Source: Nostoc carneum NIES-2107 (GTDB taxonomy: Bacteria > Cyanobacteriota > Cyanobacteriia > Cyanobacteriales > Nostocaceae). From it: 64,000 nt of DNA. A model generated the notes under the pieces. The model saw only the letters and a program-made list of their open reading frames with translations. It was not told the origin of the DNA and searched no databases. The translations under genes and the position numbers were made by a program. Shown piece by piece: positions 7,827 to 17,700 of the stretch (position 1 is its first letter; every line of letters begins with the position of its first letter). The DNA lies in NCBI GenBank assembly GCA_002368155.1, contig AP018180.1:3350719-3414718 (forward strand), written 5' to 3'.

Positions 7827-9221
7827 TTAAACAGGAATTTCAATGACAAACCTAGCACCTTGCCCTAGAGAAGATACACAATTTAATTTCCCACAGTGCT
7901 GCTCGACTATAATTTGATAGCTGATGGAGAGTCCTAAGCCAGTACCGGAACCAACGGGTTTAGTAGTGAAAAAAGGATTAAATATTTGGGATAATGTGGC
8001 TTCATCCATACCCACACCATTATCTATAATTGAAATTCTGACTGCTTTATTATCTGCGATCGCTTCTGTTTTGACTCGAATATTTGGAGATGAAATGGTG
8101 GGGAAGGCAGATTTCAAAGCATCAATAGCATTGCTGAAAATATTCATGAATACTTGATTAATTTGGCTAGCATAGCAGTTGACTTGGGGTAATTTACCAT
8201 ATTCCTTAATGACGGTAATTTCCGGTAGATGATTTTCTGCTTGTAGCCGATGTTGTAAAATGAGCAAAGTGCTTTCAATACCTTCATGTAAGTCTACTGA
8301 TTTCTTTCCCGCTTCATCAAATCGTGAGAAATTCCGTAAACTCAGCACAATATCACGGATGCGATCGCTACCACTTTGCATAGAACTGAGCATTTTAGAA
8401 GCATCTTCTTGCAGAAATTCCAAATCTGCTGCCTGAATTTTTTCTTGCAGTAATGCAGATGGTTGAGGACATTCTGATTGATATGCTGCTAGCAATTCTA
8501 AAAGAGTATTGAAATACTCTTGAGTATGAGTAATGTTGCTATGAATAAACCCAATGGGATTATTGATTTCGTGAGCAATCCCTGCAACTAGATGTCCCAA
8601 ACCTGACATCTTTTCTGCCTGAATCAGTTGCGCTTGGGTTTGCTGCAACTTTTTTAAAGTTGCTTGTAAATAAATATTTTGCTGTTTTAATGCCTTTTCA
8701 GCTAACTGACGCTCAATTTCTGCTGCTGATCGAGCAGCAAAAATTTTTAAAATAGCTTCCTGTTCTTGATAGTTATGTTCTAATGGCTGAGTATGCAAAC
8801 CAGCAATATGTCCTAAAGGCTTACCTTGAGGATCAAGAATCGGAATTCCCAGATAACTCTCAGCATTCAAGGTTATTAAATCTTTATCTTCTGGAAACTG
8901 TTGTTGAAGTAACTGAGGATAAATTTGCAGTCCTTGCTCATACAAAACACCACAAGGAGTCCCTGCTAAATCATATTCAAAATTTTCACCAAATTCTTTT
9001 CCTGCCCAAAATGCTAAAACTTTAGCTCGTGGCTGACTATCATTGACAAACTCGGCAATTAATGCATATTGAATGTGTAGTACCTCTGCTAAATAATGGG
9101 CGCAAGCTTGAAAGAATGCTTCTCCAATTTGGGAGGCAATCCCTTCCACAATCAGTTTCAGATCGATAAATTCTGGGTTCAGTTGTTGAGTAGAAGTTTC
9201 TGAGGATGATTGAGTCAGCAT
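7827..9221 (-). CDS. GAF-domain sensor histidine kinase
   Basis: 464 residues, no membrane segment, so cytosolic. A GAF domain covers about 20-170, followed by a coiled linker with repeated Gln (about 175-205). The H box is GIAHEINNPIGF (His near residue 215), the subtype often seen in cyanobacteria. The catalytic ATPase domain shows the N box (QVFMNIFSNAIDAL), G1 (IIDNGVGMDE), F (IFNPFFTTKP) and G2 (GSGTGLGLSISY) motifs. No receiver domain is attached. Its partner is not evident: the neighbours are the DAHP synthase gene (convergent) and the GHL10 gene. Confidence 0.9.
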   Translation of the reverse strand: MLTQSSSETSTQQLNPEFIDLKLIVEGIASQIGEAFFQACAHYLAEVLHIQYALIAEFVNDSQPRAKVLAFWAGKEFGENFEYDLAGTPCGVLYEQGLQIYPQLLQQQFPEDKDLITLNAESYLGIPILDPQGKPLGHIAGLHTQPLEHNYQEQEAILKIFAARSAAEIERQLAEKALKQQNIYLQATLKKLQQTQAQLIQAEKMSGLGHLVAGIAHEINNPIGFIHSNITHTQEYFNTLLELLAAYQSECPQPSALLQEKIQAADLEFLQEDASKMLSSMQSGSDRIRDIVLSLRNFSRFDEAGKKSVDLHEGIESTLLILQHRLQAENHLPEITVIKEYGKLPQVNCYASQINQVFMNIFSNAIDALKSAFPTISSPNIRVKTEAIADNKAVRISIIDNGVGMDEATLSQIFNPFFTTKPVGSGTGLGLSISYQIIVEQHCGKLNCVSSLGQGARFVIEIPV

Positions 9222-9530
9222 GGTAGCGATTAAGCCTTGAGTGGGAGTTATGACACTATGTTTTGAGGTTTAGTATTCCCATCTTTCAAGAAGCAATCTC
9301 TAGTATTAATCACCTAGAACGAATCTTCATATAGCAATCTGATTTCAGTTGTGAAAAACATCGGTTTTGGCTGTTAAATGTTGAGTGAAACAATAAATAT
9401 TCTTATATAACTATATAGTGAAATTAAAGTTACTTTGTAGAGGCTTTCAAGATTCATGTTGGGGATTGGGTAATTGGTAATTGGTAAGAAAAATTACTCA
9501 CATGCTTATCTTTCTTAGTCTACATCCTTA
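9222..9530. other. 309-bp gap with a short ATTGGTA repeat
   Basis: AT-rich, without an ORF. TTGGTAA-type heptamers lie at about 9460-9487. The kinase promoter must lie in the part near 9222-9300; no clear -35/-10 pair stands out. Confidence 0.5.
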
Positions 9531-11081
9531 TTAATTCGCCAACAATTTCATAAAGTTGCCAGTTTTATCAATATAGCCACTATAGACATCTTTCTCATCA
9601 ATTTTGACGAGAGCTACTCCTTCAGAAAAAGGCTCGGCTTTGTCATATTCCATCCCAACAACGAGTTTACCTGTGGTATCAATGTAGCCGTATTTGTAAC
9701 CCATTTTGACAGCTGCCATTCCTTCAGAAAAAGGTTCAGCTTTGTCATATGCCATCCGGACAACAAGTTTTCCTGTGGTATCAATGTAGCCGTATTTGTA
9801 ACCCATTTTGACAGATGCCATCCCTTCCGAAAATGACTCCACCCAATCAAATTGAACCTTGAGAGTATTTTCTGGTGATGTACTTATCTCTGTATAATTA
9901 TTGATGCGCCGATGACTAAATGTATTCTTTTTAATTTCTTTTGGGTCAAATTTTCCGGGTGGTTGAGAGTAAACACCAGATTTGAGAACATTAGCTAAAG
10001 CATAATTATCTTCTCGTAAACCTTCATAGAAAAACATAACTTCTCCTTGAATACCCAGACAACGATTAGTTTTGATGGCAGTTTCTAAATATTCCGGAGT
10101 AATTTTATAGGTACTTTTCTTTAGAAGGATAGCTGGAATTAGTTGTGGCAATTGCTGTTGATTAAATTGCTTAGATATTACCTTGTCTATCCCTATTTGA
10201 TAAAGGTTCAATTCTTTATCATATATCTGTGGATGAATTAAATCGACTAATCCCCAATCAATCCAAGTTTGCGAATCTTGGAGGTAGTTTTCATAACACC
10301 AAGGATAATTATTCGGGGACATAGAAATAATTAAGTCGGGGTTGACATTAATTACTGCACGATAGAGGCGGTGTAAAAAATGGGAAAGAATATCCGCCCG
10401 CCATATTACCCATTGTCGCCATTGTTGTCTCCATTCTGAATCTTGCCAGAGTGGATCTAATGGTTCTTGTGGATCTAGAGGATTTCTTCTTTTTGGTGGT
10501 TTGGGGGGTGGTTGAGCAAACTCATCTTGATAGCGTTTAACAGTTTTTTCATCATAACCACCTTCCATAGGAAAAGCAGGCAGGTGATCGTCTCCTTGTA
10601 TGCCTGCAATGCCGTCACCATATTTATTTACAACTTCTAAAAATATACTTAATATAAATTCTTGGATTTCGGGATCGAGGGCATTTAACCAATAATAATC
10701 ATTGACAACCAGGGGTTTACCATCAACACCACAGGCAGCCCATTGAGGTTTTGCTTGAATAATTTTGCCGCCATCTCCTTTATAAGAACTCATAAAGCCA
10801 TATTCAAACCAAGGAATCACCGCAATATCAAATTTTTTGGCTTCTGTAATTAATTCTTGTAAAGGATCTCGATTTTTAAATTCCTGACGAGGTTTTATCT
10901 CTATGCCAAATTTTTCTTTCATGACTTGGCTAGGATAATTAGTTGAGCCTTGATTCCAGACAACAGGAAATACAACGTTAAATCCAGTTTCGGCGAGAAA
11001 TTTGATCGCCTCGGCAATATTTTCTTTAGAGTCTAATACTTTACTATCTGTTGTAGTGAGCCAAACGCCGCGAATTTCCAT
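9531..11081 (-). CDS. GHL10-type glycoside hydrolase-like protein with C-terminal WG repeats
   Basis: 516 residues, no signal peptide. Residues about 1-330 match the GHL10 (DUF187-like) TIM-barrel family: MEIRGVWLTTTDSKVL at the N-terminus, AETGFNVVFPVVWNQG, VIPWFEYGF, GIAGIQGDDHLPAFPMEGGYD and WIDWGLVDLIHPQIYDKEL. From about 410 to the end there are three WG (KWG) repeats of the form FSEGMAxVKMGYKYGYIDTTG. The first two units are nearly identical at DNA level, which suggests recent duplication. The substrate is unknown; the barrel is related to enzymes acting on polysaccharide or peptidoglycan. An Asp pair in QGDDHLP could be catalytic. Confidence 0.8.
   Translation of the reverse strand: MEIRGVWLTTTDSKVLDSKENIAEAIKFLAETGFNVVFPVVWNQGSTNYPSQVMKEKFGIEIKPRQEFKNRDPLQELITEAKKFDIAVIPWFEYGFMSSYKGDGGKIIQAKPQWAACGVDGKPLVVNDYYWLNALDPEIQEFILSIFLEVVNKYGDGIAGIQGDDHLPAFPMEGGYDEKTVKRYQDEFAQPPPKPPKRRNPLDPQEPLDPLWQDSEWRQQWRQWVIWRADILSHFLHRLYRAVINVNPDLIISMSPNNYPWCYENYLQDSQTWIDWGLVDLIHPQIYDKELNLYQIGIDKVISKQFNQQQLPQLIPAILLKKSTYKITPEYLETAIKTNRCLGIQGEVMFFYEGLREDNYALANVLKSGVYSQPPGKFDPKEIKKNTFSHRRINNYTEISTSPENTLKVQFDWVESFSEGMASVKMGYKYGYIDTTGKLVVRMAYDKAEPFSEGMAAVKMGYKYGYIDTTGKLVVGMEYDKAEPFSEGVALVKIDEKDVYSGYIDKTGNFMKLLAN
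9638..9850 (-). repeat. near-identical tandem DNA repeat inside the WG region
   Basis: Two units of about 102 bp encode FSEGMA(S/A)VKMGYKYGYIDTT and differ at few bases. A third, more diverged unit follows toward 9540. Confidence 0.75.
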
Positions 11082-11248
11082 AAATGATATCGAGTTTGAT
11101 GCTTACCTTGGGGTTTGATGTTGGATATTCGTGCCAATTACCAATTACCCCTTACCTAATCTTCAAGTAGCAAATTTACCATGTTAAATACGGCGGTGTG
11201 ATGGGAATTATAAAAGAACCAGCTTAAAAAATTCTGAAGATTGCACGC

Positions 11249-14200
11249 ATGTTCACATCTCCTACTGGTTTGACGCAAGCCGATCTGGAATCAGCTATTG
11301 TCCGTAACCCACTAATAGTTTCGCCAGACACATCTGTGACGATGGCAATTGCCCAGATGAGTGGGGTTCGTACTGTGTGTTCTTCTTCTAGGGAAACGGA
11401 TAGTGAAATCGACGCTTTGCATCTGGAAGTGCGCTCTAGCTGCGTGTTAATTGTAGAAGCAAATAAGTTATTGGGCATTTTTACAGAACGAGATGTGGTG
11501 CGCCTGAGTTCACAAAAGCGATCGCTAGAAAATTTGTGCATTGCTGATGTGATGACAACTCCTGTAATTAGTTTGCGTCAATCGGCATTTACTGATTTTT
11601 TCTTTGCAATCAATCTACTCCAGCAGTATCACATTCGCCATTTACCAATTCTCGACGAGCAAGACAAAATTGTTGGGTTGGTAAACCATGAGACTTTACA
11701 GCAATTGTCTCGTCCGATAGATTTGCTGCGCCTACGCTTGGTAGCAGATGTGATGACTCCGCAAGTAATTACTGCTGCTCCCACTGTTTCTATGCTGGCT
11801 GTTACGCAACTGATGGCGGAATATCGGGTGAGTTCGGTAGTGATAGTGGAGGAGCGATCGCCTAAAACTCACAACCAAGTTTTACAAGTGCCGATTGGGA
11901 TTGTCACAGAGCGAGATATTGTGCAATTTCAGGCGCTAGAGCTAGATTTTGAACGTCTGCCAGCAGCAACGGTAATGAGTACCCCTGTGTTCTCTGTCCA
12001 TCCTGAAGAATCGCTGTGGAGCGTGCAACAGGTGATGCAGCAATATTTAGTCAAGCGGATTGTGGTGACGGGAAAGCAAGGAGAATTGTTAGGAATTGTC
12101 ACTCAAACTAGTATTTTAAAAGTCCTCAATCCCCTGGAGTTATCACATTTAGTTGATGTCTTAGAAAATCGTGTGTCGCGCTTAGAAGCAGAAAAATTAG
12201 AATTGTTGCAAAATCGTAACAGCGAATTAGAGCAGCAAGTCCAAGAACGCACAGCGATACTCAAAGCCAAAGCCGAAAGAGAGCAATTAATTACGAATAT
12301 TGCCACTCAAATTCGTTCTTCACTCAACCTGCAAGATATTTTAGACAGAACCGTCAAAGAAGTGCGATCGCTCCTCAATTGCGATCGCGCTGCGATTTGG
12401 CAATTGCAACCGGATGGGAGCATTATTGCGGTGGCGGAATCGGTAGCCAATGGTTGTGTTTCTTTTCAGAATAGAAAAGTTCAGGATATGTGTTTTGCTC
12501 CTGATTGGGTTGATGTCTATCGCAATGAACGGATTCGCGTCGTATCTGATATATACAAAGCTCCCATGAGTGATTGCCATCGCCAACTCCTAGCCAGCTT
12601 GGATATTCGGGCGAAAATTTTGGTGCCAATTATCCATAATGGTAATTTGTGGGGAATGTTAAATGTTACCCAAAGCTGGGAGCCGCGAGAATGGCAAGCT
12701 GAAGAAGCTATGTTATTGCGACAGTTGGCGACACAGTTAGCGATCGCGATTCAGCAAGCAACGGCTTACGAACAATTGCAAACGGAACTCACAGAACGGC
12801 AACGCACAGAAGCAAATCTCCGACAAAGCGAACAACGTTATGCTTCTTTGGCAGCAGCGGCTCCAGTGGGGATTTTCCGCACCGATGCTCAAGGAAACTG
12901 TATTTATGTCAATGAACGCGGTTGTCAGATTGCTGGATTAACATCTCAAGAAGCTCAAGGTAGTGGCTGGGTAAAAGGTATTAACCCCGAAGATCGCCAA
13001 AAATTTGCAGCTGAGTGGTATTCGGCAACGCAGGAAAATCGTCCTTTCCAGCTAGAGTATCGATTTCAACAATCTGATGGTACTATCGTTTGGGTATTTG
13101 GACAGGCGGTTGCGGAATATAATCAAGCCGGGCAGATTACAGGTTATATCGGCACCATCACAGATATTAGCGATCGCAAACTAGCCGAAGAACAGCTAGT
13201 TTACAACGCACTACATGATAGGCTCACAGGCTTGCCCAACCGTAATTTTTTAATGGAACGGCTAGAATTAGCGATTCACAGAGCCAAGCACCGGGAAAAT
13301 TATTACTTTGCAGTTTTGTTTCTCGATATGGATCGCTTCAAACTGATTAATGATAGTTTAGGGCATTTAGCTGGAGATGAATTACTAACTCTCATTGCGC
13401 GAAAACTTAAATCCAAAATTCGCACCACAGATTTAGCTGCACGTCTCGGTGGCGATGAATTTGTTGTTTTATTAGAAGATTTGCGAGGTATTGAAGAAGC
13501 CATTTATGTTGCTGAACGTTTGATCCAAGAATTTCAAACACCAATTATGCTCAACGGCTATGAATTTTTTCTAACTACGAGCATCGGTATTGTATTTGCA
13601 CAAGACAATTATCAGCAAGCTTCTGATTTACTGCGAGATTCAGATATTGCTATGTATCGGGCAAAGGCTCAAGGCAAGAGTTGCTATAAAATCTTTGATG
13701 CCCAAATGCATAATCAAGCACTCATCCGACTCAATATAGAGAATGATTTACGCAAGGCTTTAGAACGAGAAGAATTTATTGCTTACTATCAACCAATTGT
13801 TGATCTCAATACGCAGAATTTGATTGGCTTTGAGGCGTTAGTCCGCTGGCAGCATCCCACACGCGGATTTGTTTCACCATTAGAATTTGTTTCTATAGCT
13901 GAAGAAACAGGTTTAATTGTGCCTTTGGATCGGTGGATGCTCTACACTGCTTGCAAGCAACTAGCAACCTGGCAAACTCAGTTTACTAGCCAATTTCCCC
14001 TCAAGGTAAGTGTGAATCTCTCAGTTCAGGATTTGCGTAAAGCTAATTTAATTAAAGATGTCGAAAGCATATTGGTACAAACAGGATTAGATGGCGAATC
14101 TCTCACCCTAGAAATTACCGAAAGTATGCTAATCGATAATATTATGGAGACGATCAAAGTCTTAGAACAATTAAAAAGGCTGGGAGTACAAATTAGCATT

Positions 14201-14527
14201 GATGATTTTGGCACGGGATATTCATCGCTCAATTATCTACATCGCTTACCTGCAGACACTTTAAAAATTGACCGTTGTTTTATTCAGCAAATGCAAGAAG
14301 GTAGCCGTAATTATCAAGTAGTTAAAACCATAATTACACTCAGCAATCAACTAGGACTAGGAGTTGTCGCAGAAGGCATTGAAACACAACAACAATTACA
14401 ATCATTACAGCATTTAGGTTGTGAATTTGGGCAAGGTTACTTATTTTCTAAACCTCTAGCTACTAATGATATTGAAACGTTATTGATGGGCATGGGGCAT
14501 GGGGCATTGGGCATTGGTAATGGGTAA
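11249..14527 (+). CDS. CBS(x4)-GAF-PAS-GGDEF-EAL cyclic-di-GMP signalling protein
   Basis: 1092 residues, cytosolic. Four CBS domains occupy about 1-310 (VMTTPVIS, VMTPQVIT, VMSTPVFS, plus ITERDIV-type ends), then a coiled coil (about 310-345), GAF (about 350-510), PAS with PAC (about 529-647), GGDEF (RLGGDEFVVLL near 733) and EAL (GFEALVRWQHP near 861). Both GGDEF and EAL signatures are intact, along with DDFGTGYSSL, so it may both make and degrade c-di-GMP. CBS pairs usually bind adenine nucleotides, which would link c-di-GMP to energy state. The final dozen residues (LLMGMGHGALGIGNG) are translated heptamer repeat. The large hybrid kinase follows on the same strand after 257 bases. Confidence 0.93.
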   Translation: MFTSPTGLTQADLESAIVRNPLIVSPDTSVTMAIAQMSGVRTVCSSSRETDSEIDALHLEVRSSCVLIVEANKLLGIFTERDVVRLSSQKRSLENLCIADVMTTPVISLRQSAFTDFFFAINLLQQYHIRHLPILDEQDKIVGLVNHETLQQLSRPIDLLRLRLVADVMTPQVITAAPTVSMLAVTQLMAEYRVSSVVIVEERSPKTHNQVLQVPIGIVTERDIVQFQALELDFERLPAATVMSTPVFSVHPEESLWSVQQVMQQYLVKRIVVTGKQGELLGIVTQTSILKVLNPLELSHLVDVLENRVSRLEAEKLELLQNRNSELEQQVQERTAILKAKAEREQLITNIATQIRSSLNLQDILDRTVKEVRSLLNCDRAAIWQLQPDGSIIAVAESVANGCVSFQNRKVQDMCFAPDWVDVYRNERIRVVSDIYKAPMSDCHRQLLASLDIRAKILVPIIHNGNLWGMLNVTQSWEPREWQAEEAMLLRQLATQLAIAIQQATAYEQLQTELTERQRTEANLRQSEQRYASLAAAAPVGIFRTDAQGNCIYVNERGCQIAGLTSQEAQGSGWVKGINPEDRQKFAAEWYSATQENRPFQLEYRFQQSDGTIVWVFGQAVAEYNQAGQITGYIGTITDISDRKLAEEQLVYNALHDRLTGLPNRNFLMERLELAIHRAKHRENYYFAVLFLDMDRFKLINDSLGHLAGDELLTLIARKLKSKIRTTDLAARLGGDEFVVLLEDLRGIEEAIYVAERLIQEFQTPIMLNGYEFFLTTSIGIVFAQDNYQQASDLLRDSDIAMYRAKAQGKSCYKIFDAQMHNQALIRLNIENDLRKALEREEFIAYYQPIVDLNTQNLIGFEALVRWQHPTRGFVSPLEFVSIAEETGLIVPLDRWMLYTACKQLATWQTQFTSQFPLKVSVNLSVQDLRKANLIKDVESILVQTGLDGESLTLEITESMLIDNIMETIKVLEQLKRLGVQISIDDFGTGYSSLNYLHRLPADTLKIDRCFIQQMQEGSRNYQVVKTIITLSNQLGLGVVAEGIETQQQLQSLQHLGCEFGQGYLFSKPLATNDIETLLMGMGHGALGIGNG

Positions 14528-14740
14528 TTGGTAATTGGTAATTGGTAATTACTTTTGTCCCCTCATCTCCCACCCTGCGGGTACTCCTACGCTGTGAGAA
14601 GGGCTACGCCCAACGGAGAACTCGCAGAGTAGCCGCTACGCGTCTACATCTCCCTCATCTCCTTCATCTTCCCAATCCCCAGTCCCCAGTCCCCAGTCCC
14701 CAGTCCCCAATCCCCAATCCCCAGTCCCCAACCCCTCCTT
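14488..14740. repeat. heptamer repeat cluster (GGGCATT, ATTGGTA, CCCCAGT)
   Basis: GGGCATG/GGGCATT units at 14488-14520, TAATTGG units at 14520-14550, a fold-back TACGC-rich block (14570-14645) and about nine CCCCAGT/CCCCAAT units (14675-14735). It runs from the end of one coding region to just before the true start of the next. Confidence 0.85.
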
Positions 14741-14784
14741 TGACTGATACAATTTCTATACCCAGGGGTAATAAGGAATCGCTG

Positions 14785-17700
14785 ATGAGTGCTAAACAGC
14801 TAGAGCAGGTAAAGCAATTACAAGCTACCCTCACCAAGATGGAAGTAACGCTAAATGCGATCGCTGATGCTGTAGTCTGGGTAGGGGAAGACCGATGTAT
14901 TCAATGGTGCAATGCTCAGTTTCAGTCTTTGGTTAACCAATTTGATGGTGCTGTCTGCGGTTTGCAGTTAACCGATTTACTTCCTTTAACACAAGCAGGA
15001 CGAGCAGTTGCAGCAACATCCTATCCAGATGTGCGGATATTAAATGGAGAATACGCCACCACAATTTATCAGTTAACACAAAATAACCGTACCTTAATCT
15101 TAGAAATCTCTGGTAACTGTACGGTATTGCCTGATGAAAAATTTGCTGTACTGGTAATTCGAGATATTACTAAGGTACAACAAACTCAAGAATCTTTACA
15201 AGCGATTGAGGAGCAGTTACAAACATTAATTAATGCCACACCTGATATTATTTGTTTAAAAGATGGTGAAGGCAGATGGTTACTTTCTAATCAAGCTAAT
15301 CTAGAATTTTTAGAACTCCCCGGTGTTAATTATCAGGGTAAAACTGACGCAGAATTAGCACAGTTTAGTAATTTTTATTATGATACTTTAAGCAATTGCT
15401 ATCAAACAGATGAGGAAGCTTGGCAATTGGGATGTGTGCATAGAGTAGAAGAGATTGTTCGCCGCCCTGATGGGAAAGTCAGCATTTTAGATATGATTAA
15501 AGTGCCTGTATTTCATCAGGATGGTAGACGTAAAGCACTGGTAGTGTTAGGGCGTGATATGAGCGAACGCCAACAAACTCAGGCAGCTTTAGAAAATTCT
15601 CTATCTTTATTAAGCGCTATCCTAGAATCGATTCAAGATGGCATTTTAACGGTAAATAGTGTAGGAGATATCACTAGTTATAATCAAAAGTTCTTAGAAA
15701 TGTGGTCAATTCCTCCAGAACTTTTGACAGAACCAGATCATCATACTAGACTGGCTTATTTAGCAAATCAACTCCTAGAACCAGAGGGATTTTTACAGCG
15801 AGTCCGAGAATTATATGCCCATCCAGAATTAGATACATACGATTTATTAGAGTTGCGCGATGGCAGAGTATTTGAGAGATATTCTTGCCCGCAACTAATC
15901 AAAGAGCAAATTATTGGTAGAGTTTGGAGTTTCCGCGATGTCACCGAACGCCATAAGGCGGAAGTAGCATTGCGACAAAGCGAGTTGCAATACCGAAGTG
16001 TGTTTGAAGCGATTAATGATGGATTATTTATTACAGAAATAGAGACAGAAACAATTGCTGAAGTTAACCCAGCGGCTTGCCAGATGCATGGTTATACTTA
16101 CGAAGAATTTATCACTCTGCATCCATCAACATACATTCACCCAGACTCTCATCCGGTATTTCATGAGTTTATTGAAACTACAAAAGCTGGAGGACAATTT
16201 TATGGACAAGCCGTTGATGTTTGCAAAGATGGCAGCTTAATTAATGTGGAAGTGAAAGGCACAACTTGCATTTACAATGGCAAGCGGCACGTTTTGGCAA
16301 TTGTACGCGATATTAGCGATCGCAAACGCACTGAGAAAGCTTTACGTCAAAGCGAAGTTCAGTATCGCGATTTGGTGCAAACAGCCAACTGCATTATTCT
16401 CCGTTGGGATGCTAATGGTAATGTCATATATTTAAATGACTACGGTCAAAAACTGTTTGGCTTTGATTTAAACGAAATTACAGGACGCAATGTTGTCGGT
16501 ACAATTGTGCCTGAAACTGAAACCTCTGGGCGCGATTTACAGTGGTTAATGGTTGATATTTGCCAGCACCCAGAAAATTACCTGTTCAACGAAAATGAGA
16601 ACTTATGCAAAAATGGCGATCGCGTCTGGATTGTTTGGGCAAATAAACCCATATTAGATGAGCAAGGAAATTTAATTGAGATTCTCTCAGTGGGAACCGA
16701 TGCTACAGAACGCAAACGTATCCAAGCTGCTTTGCAAGCAAGTGAGTTAAAGTTTCGCACTATTGTAGAGAATGCTAATGACTTAATTTTTACCATCTCT
16801 CCCGAGGGAATTTTTACTTACCATTCGCCGAATGTGACTCCCATTATGGGTTACAGCCTGCCGGAAATCGAGGGACATTCTGTAGTCGAATTTACCTACC
16901 CGGAAGATTTAGCAATTAGCGCCGTAGGTATGCAAAAAGCCATAGCCGGAGAAAAGCAAACTGGTATTGAGGTGCGATTAAGACACAAAAACAATAGCTG
17001 GCGCTGGTTTAGTTTTAATACTTCCACTATTCACACCCCCAATGGTGAAATTGCGATCGCAGGTGTCGGGCGTGACATCACAGAACGCAAACAAGCCGAA
17101 GAAGCCTTGCGTCGCAGTGAATTAAAATACCGCAATATCTTTGAAAATTCCCAAGTCGGGATTTTCCGCACCCGTCAACAAGATGGATTAATTGTGGATG
17201 CTAATCAACGCGGTGCAGATATCTTAGGTTTCGCCACTGCTAGTGATTTGATTGGCAGATATTTCACAACCGAATTGTATGTCAATCCTAGCGATCGCAC
17301 GCGGATGTTAGCAGAGTTAGGAGAGTCCGGCGAAGTTCGCAATTTTGAAATCGCTTTACGCCGCCTCGATGGCTCTATTGTTTGGGTATTATTATCAGTG
17401 CGCCTCAACGCTGAAGAATCCTGTTTAGATTCTGTCTTTACCGATATTAGCGATCGCAAACAAGCAGAAGAGGCTTTGAGAGTTGCTAAAGAAGCAGCCG
17501 AAACCGCCAACCGTGCCAAAAGTGCTTTCTTGGCAAACATGAGTCATGAACTGCGTACCCCTCTCAATGCCATCTTAGGTTATTCGCAGTTGATGGAGCG
17601 AGATACTAGTCTCAACTCAAAGCAACTGGAATCTTTAGCTACTATCAACCGTAGTGGAGAACACTTACTTAATTTAATTAATGACGTACTGGAAATGTCC

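Noticed and set aside
14542-14784. 81-codon N-terminal extension of the large hybrid kinase
   Set aside because: It is translated CCCCAGT repeat and a TACGC fold-back; a good ribosome site and natural start lie at 14785.
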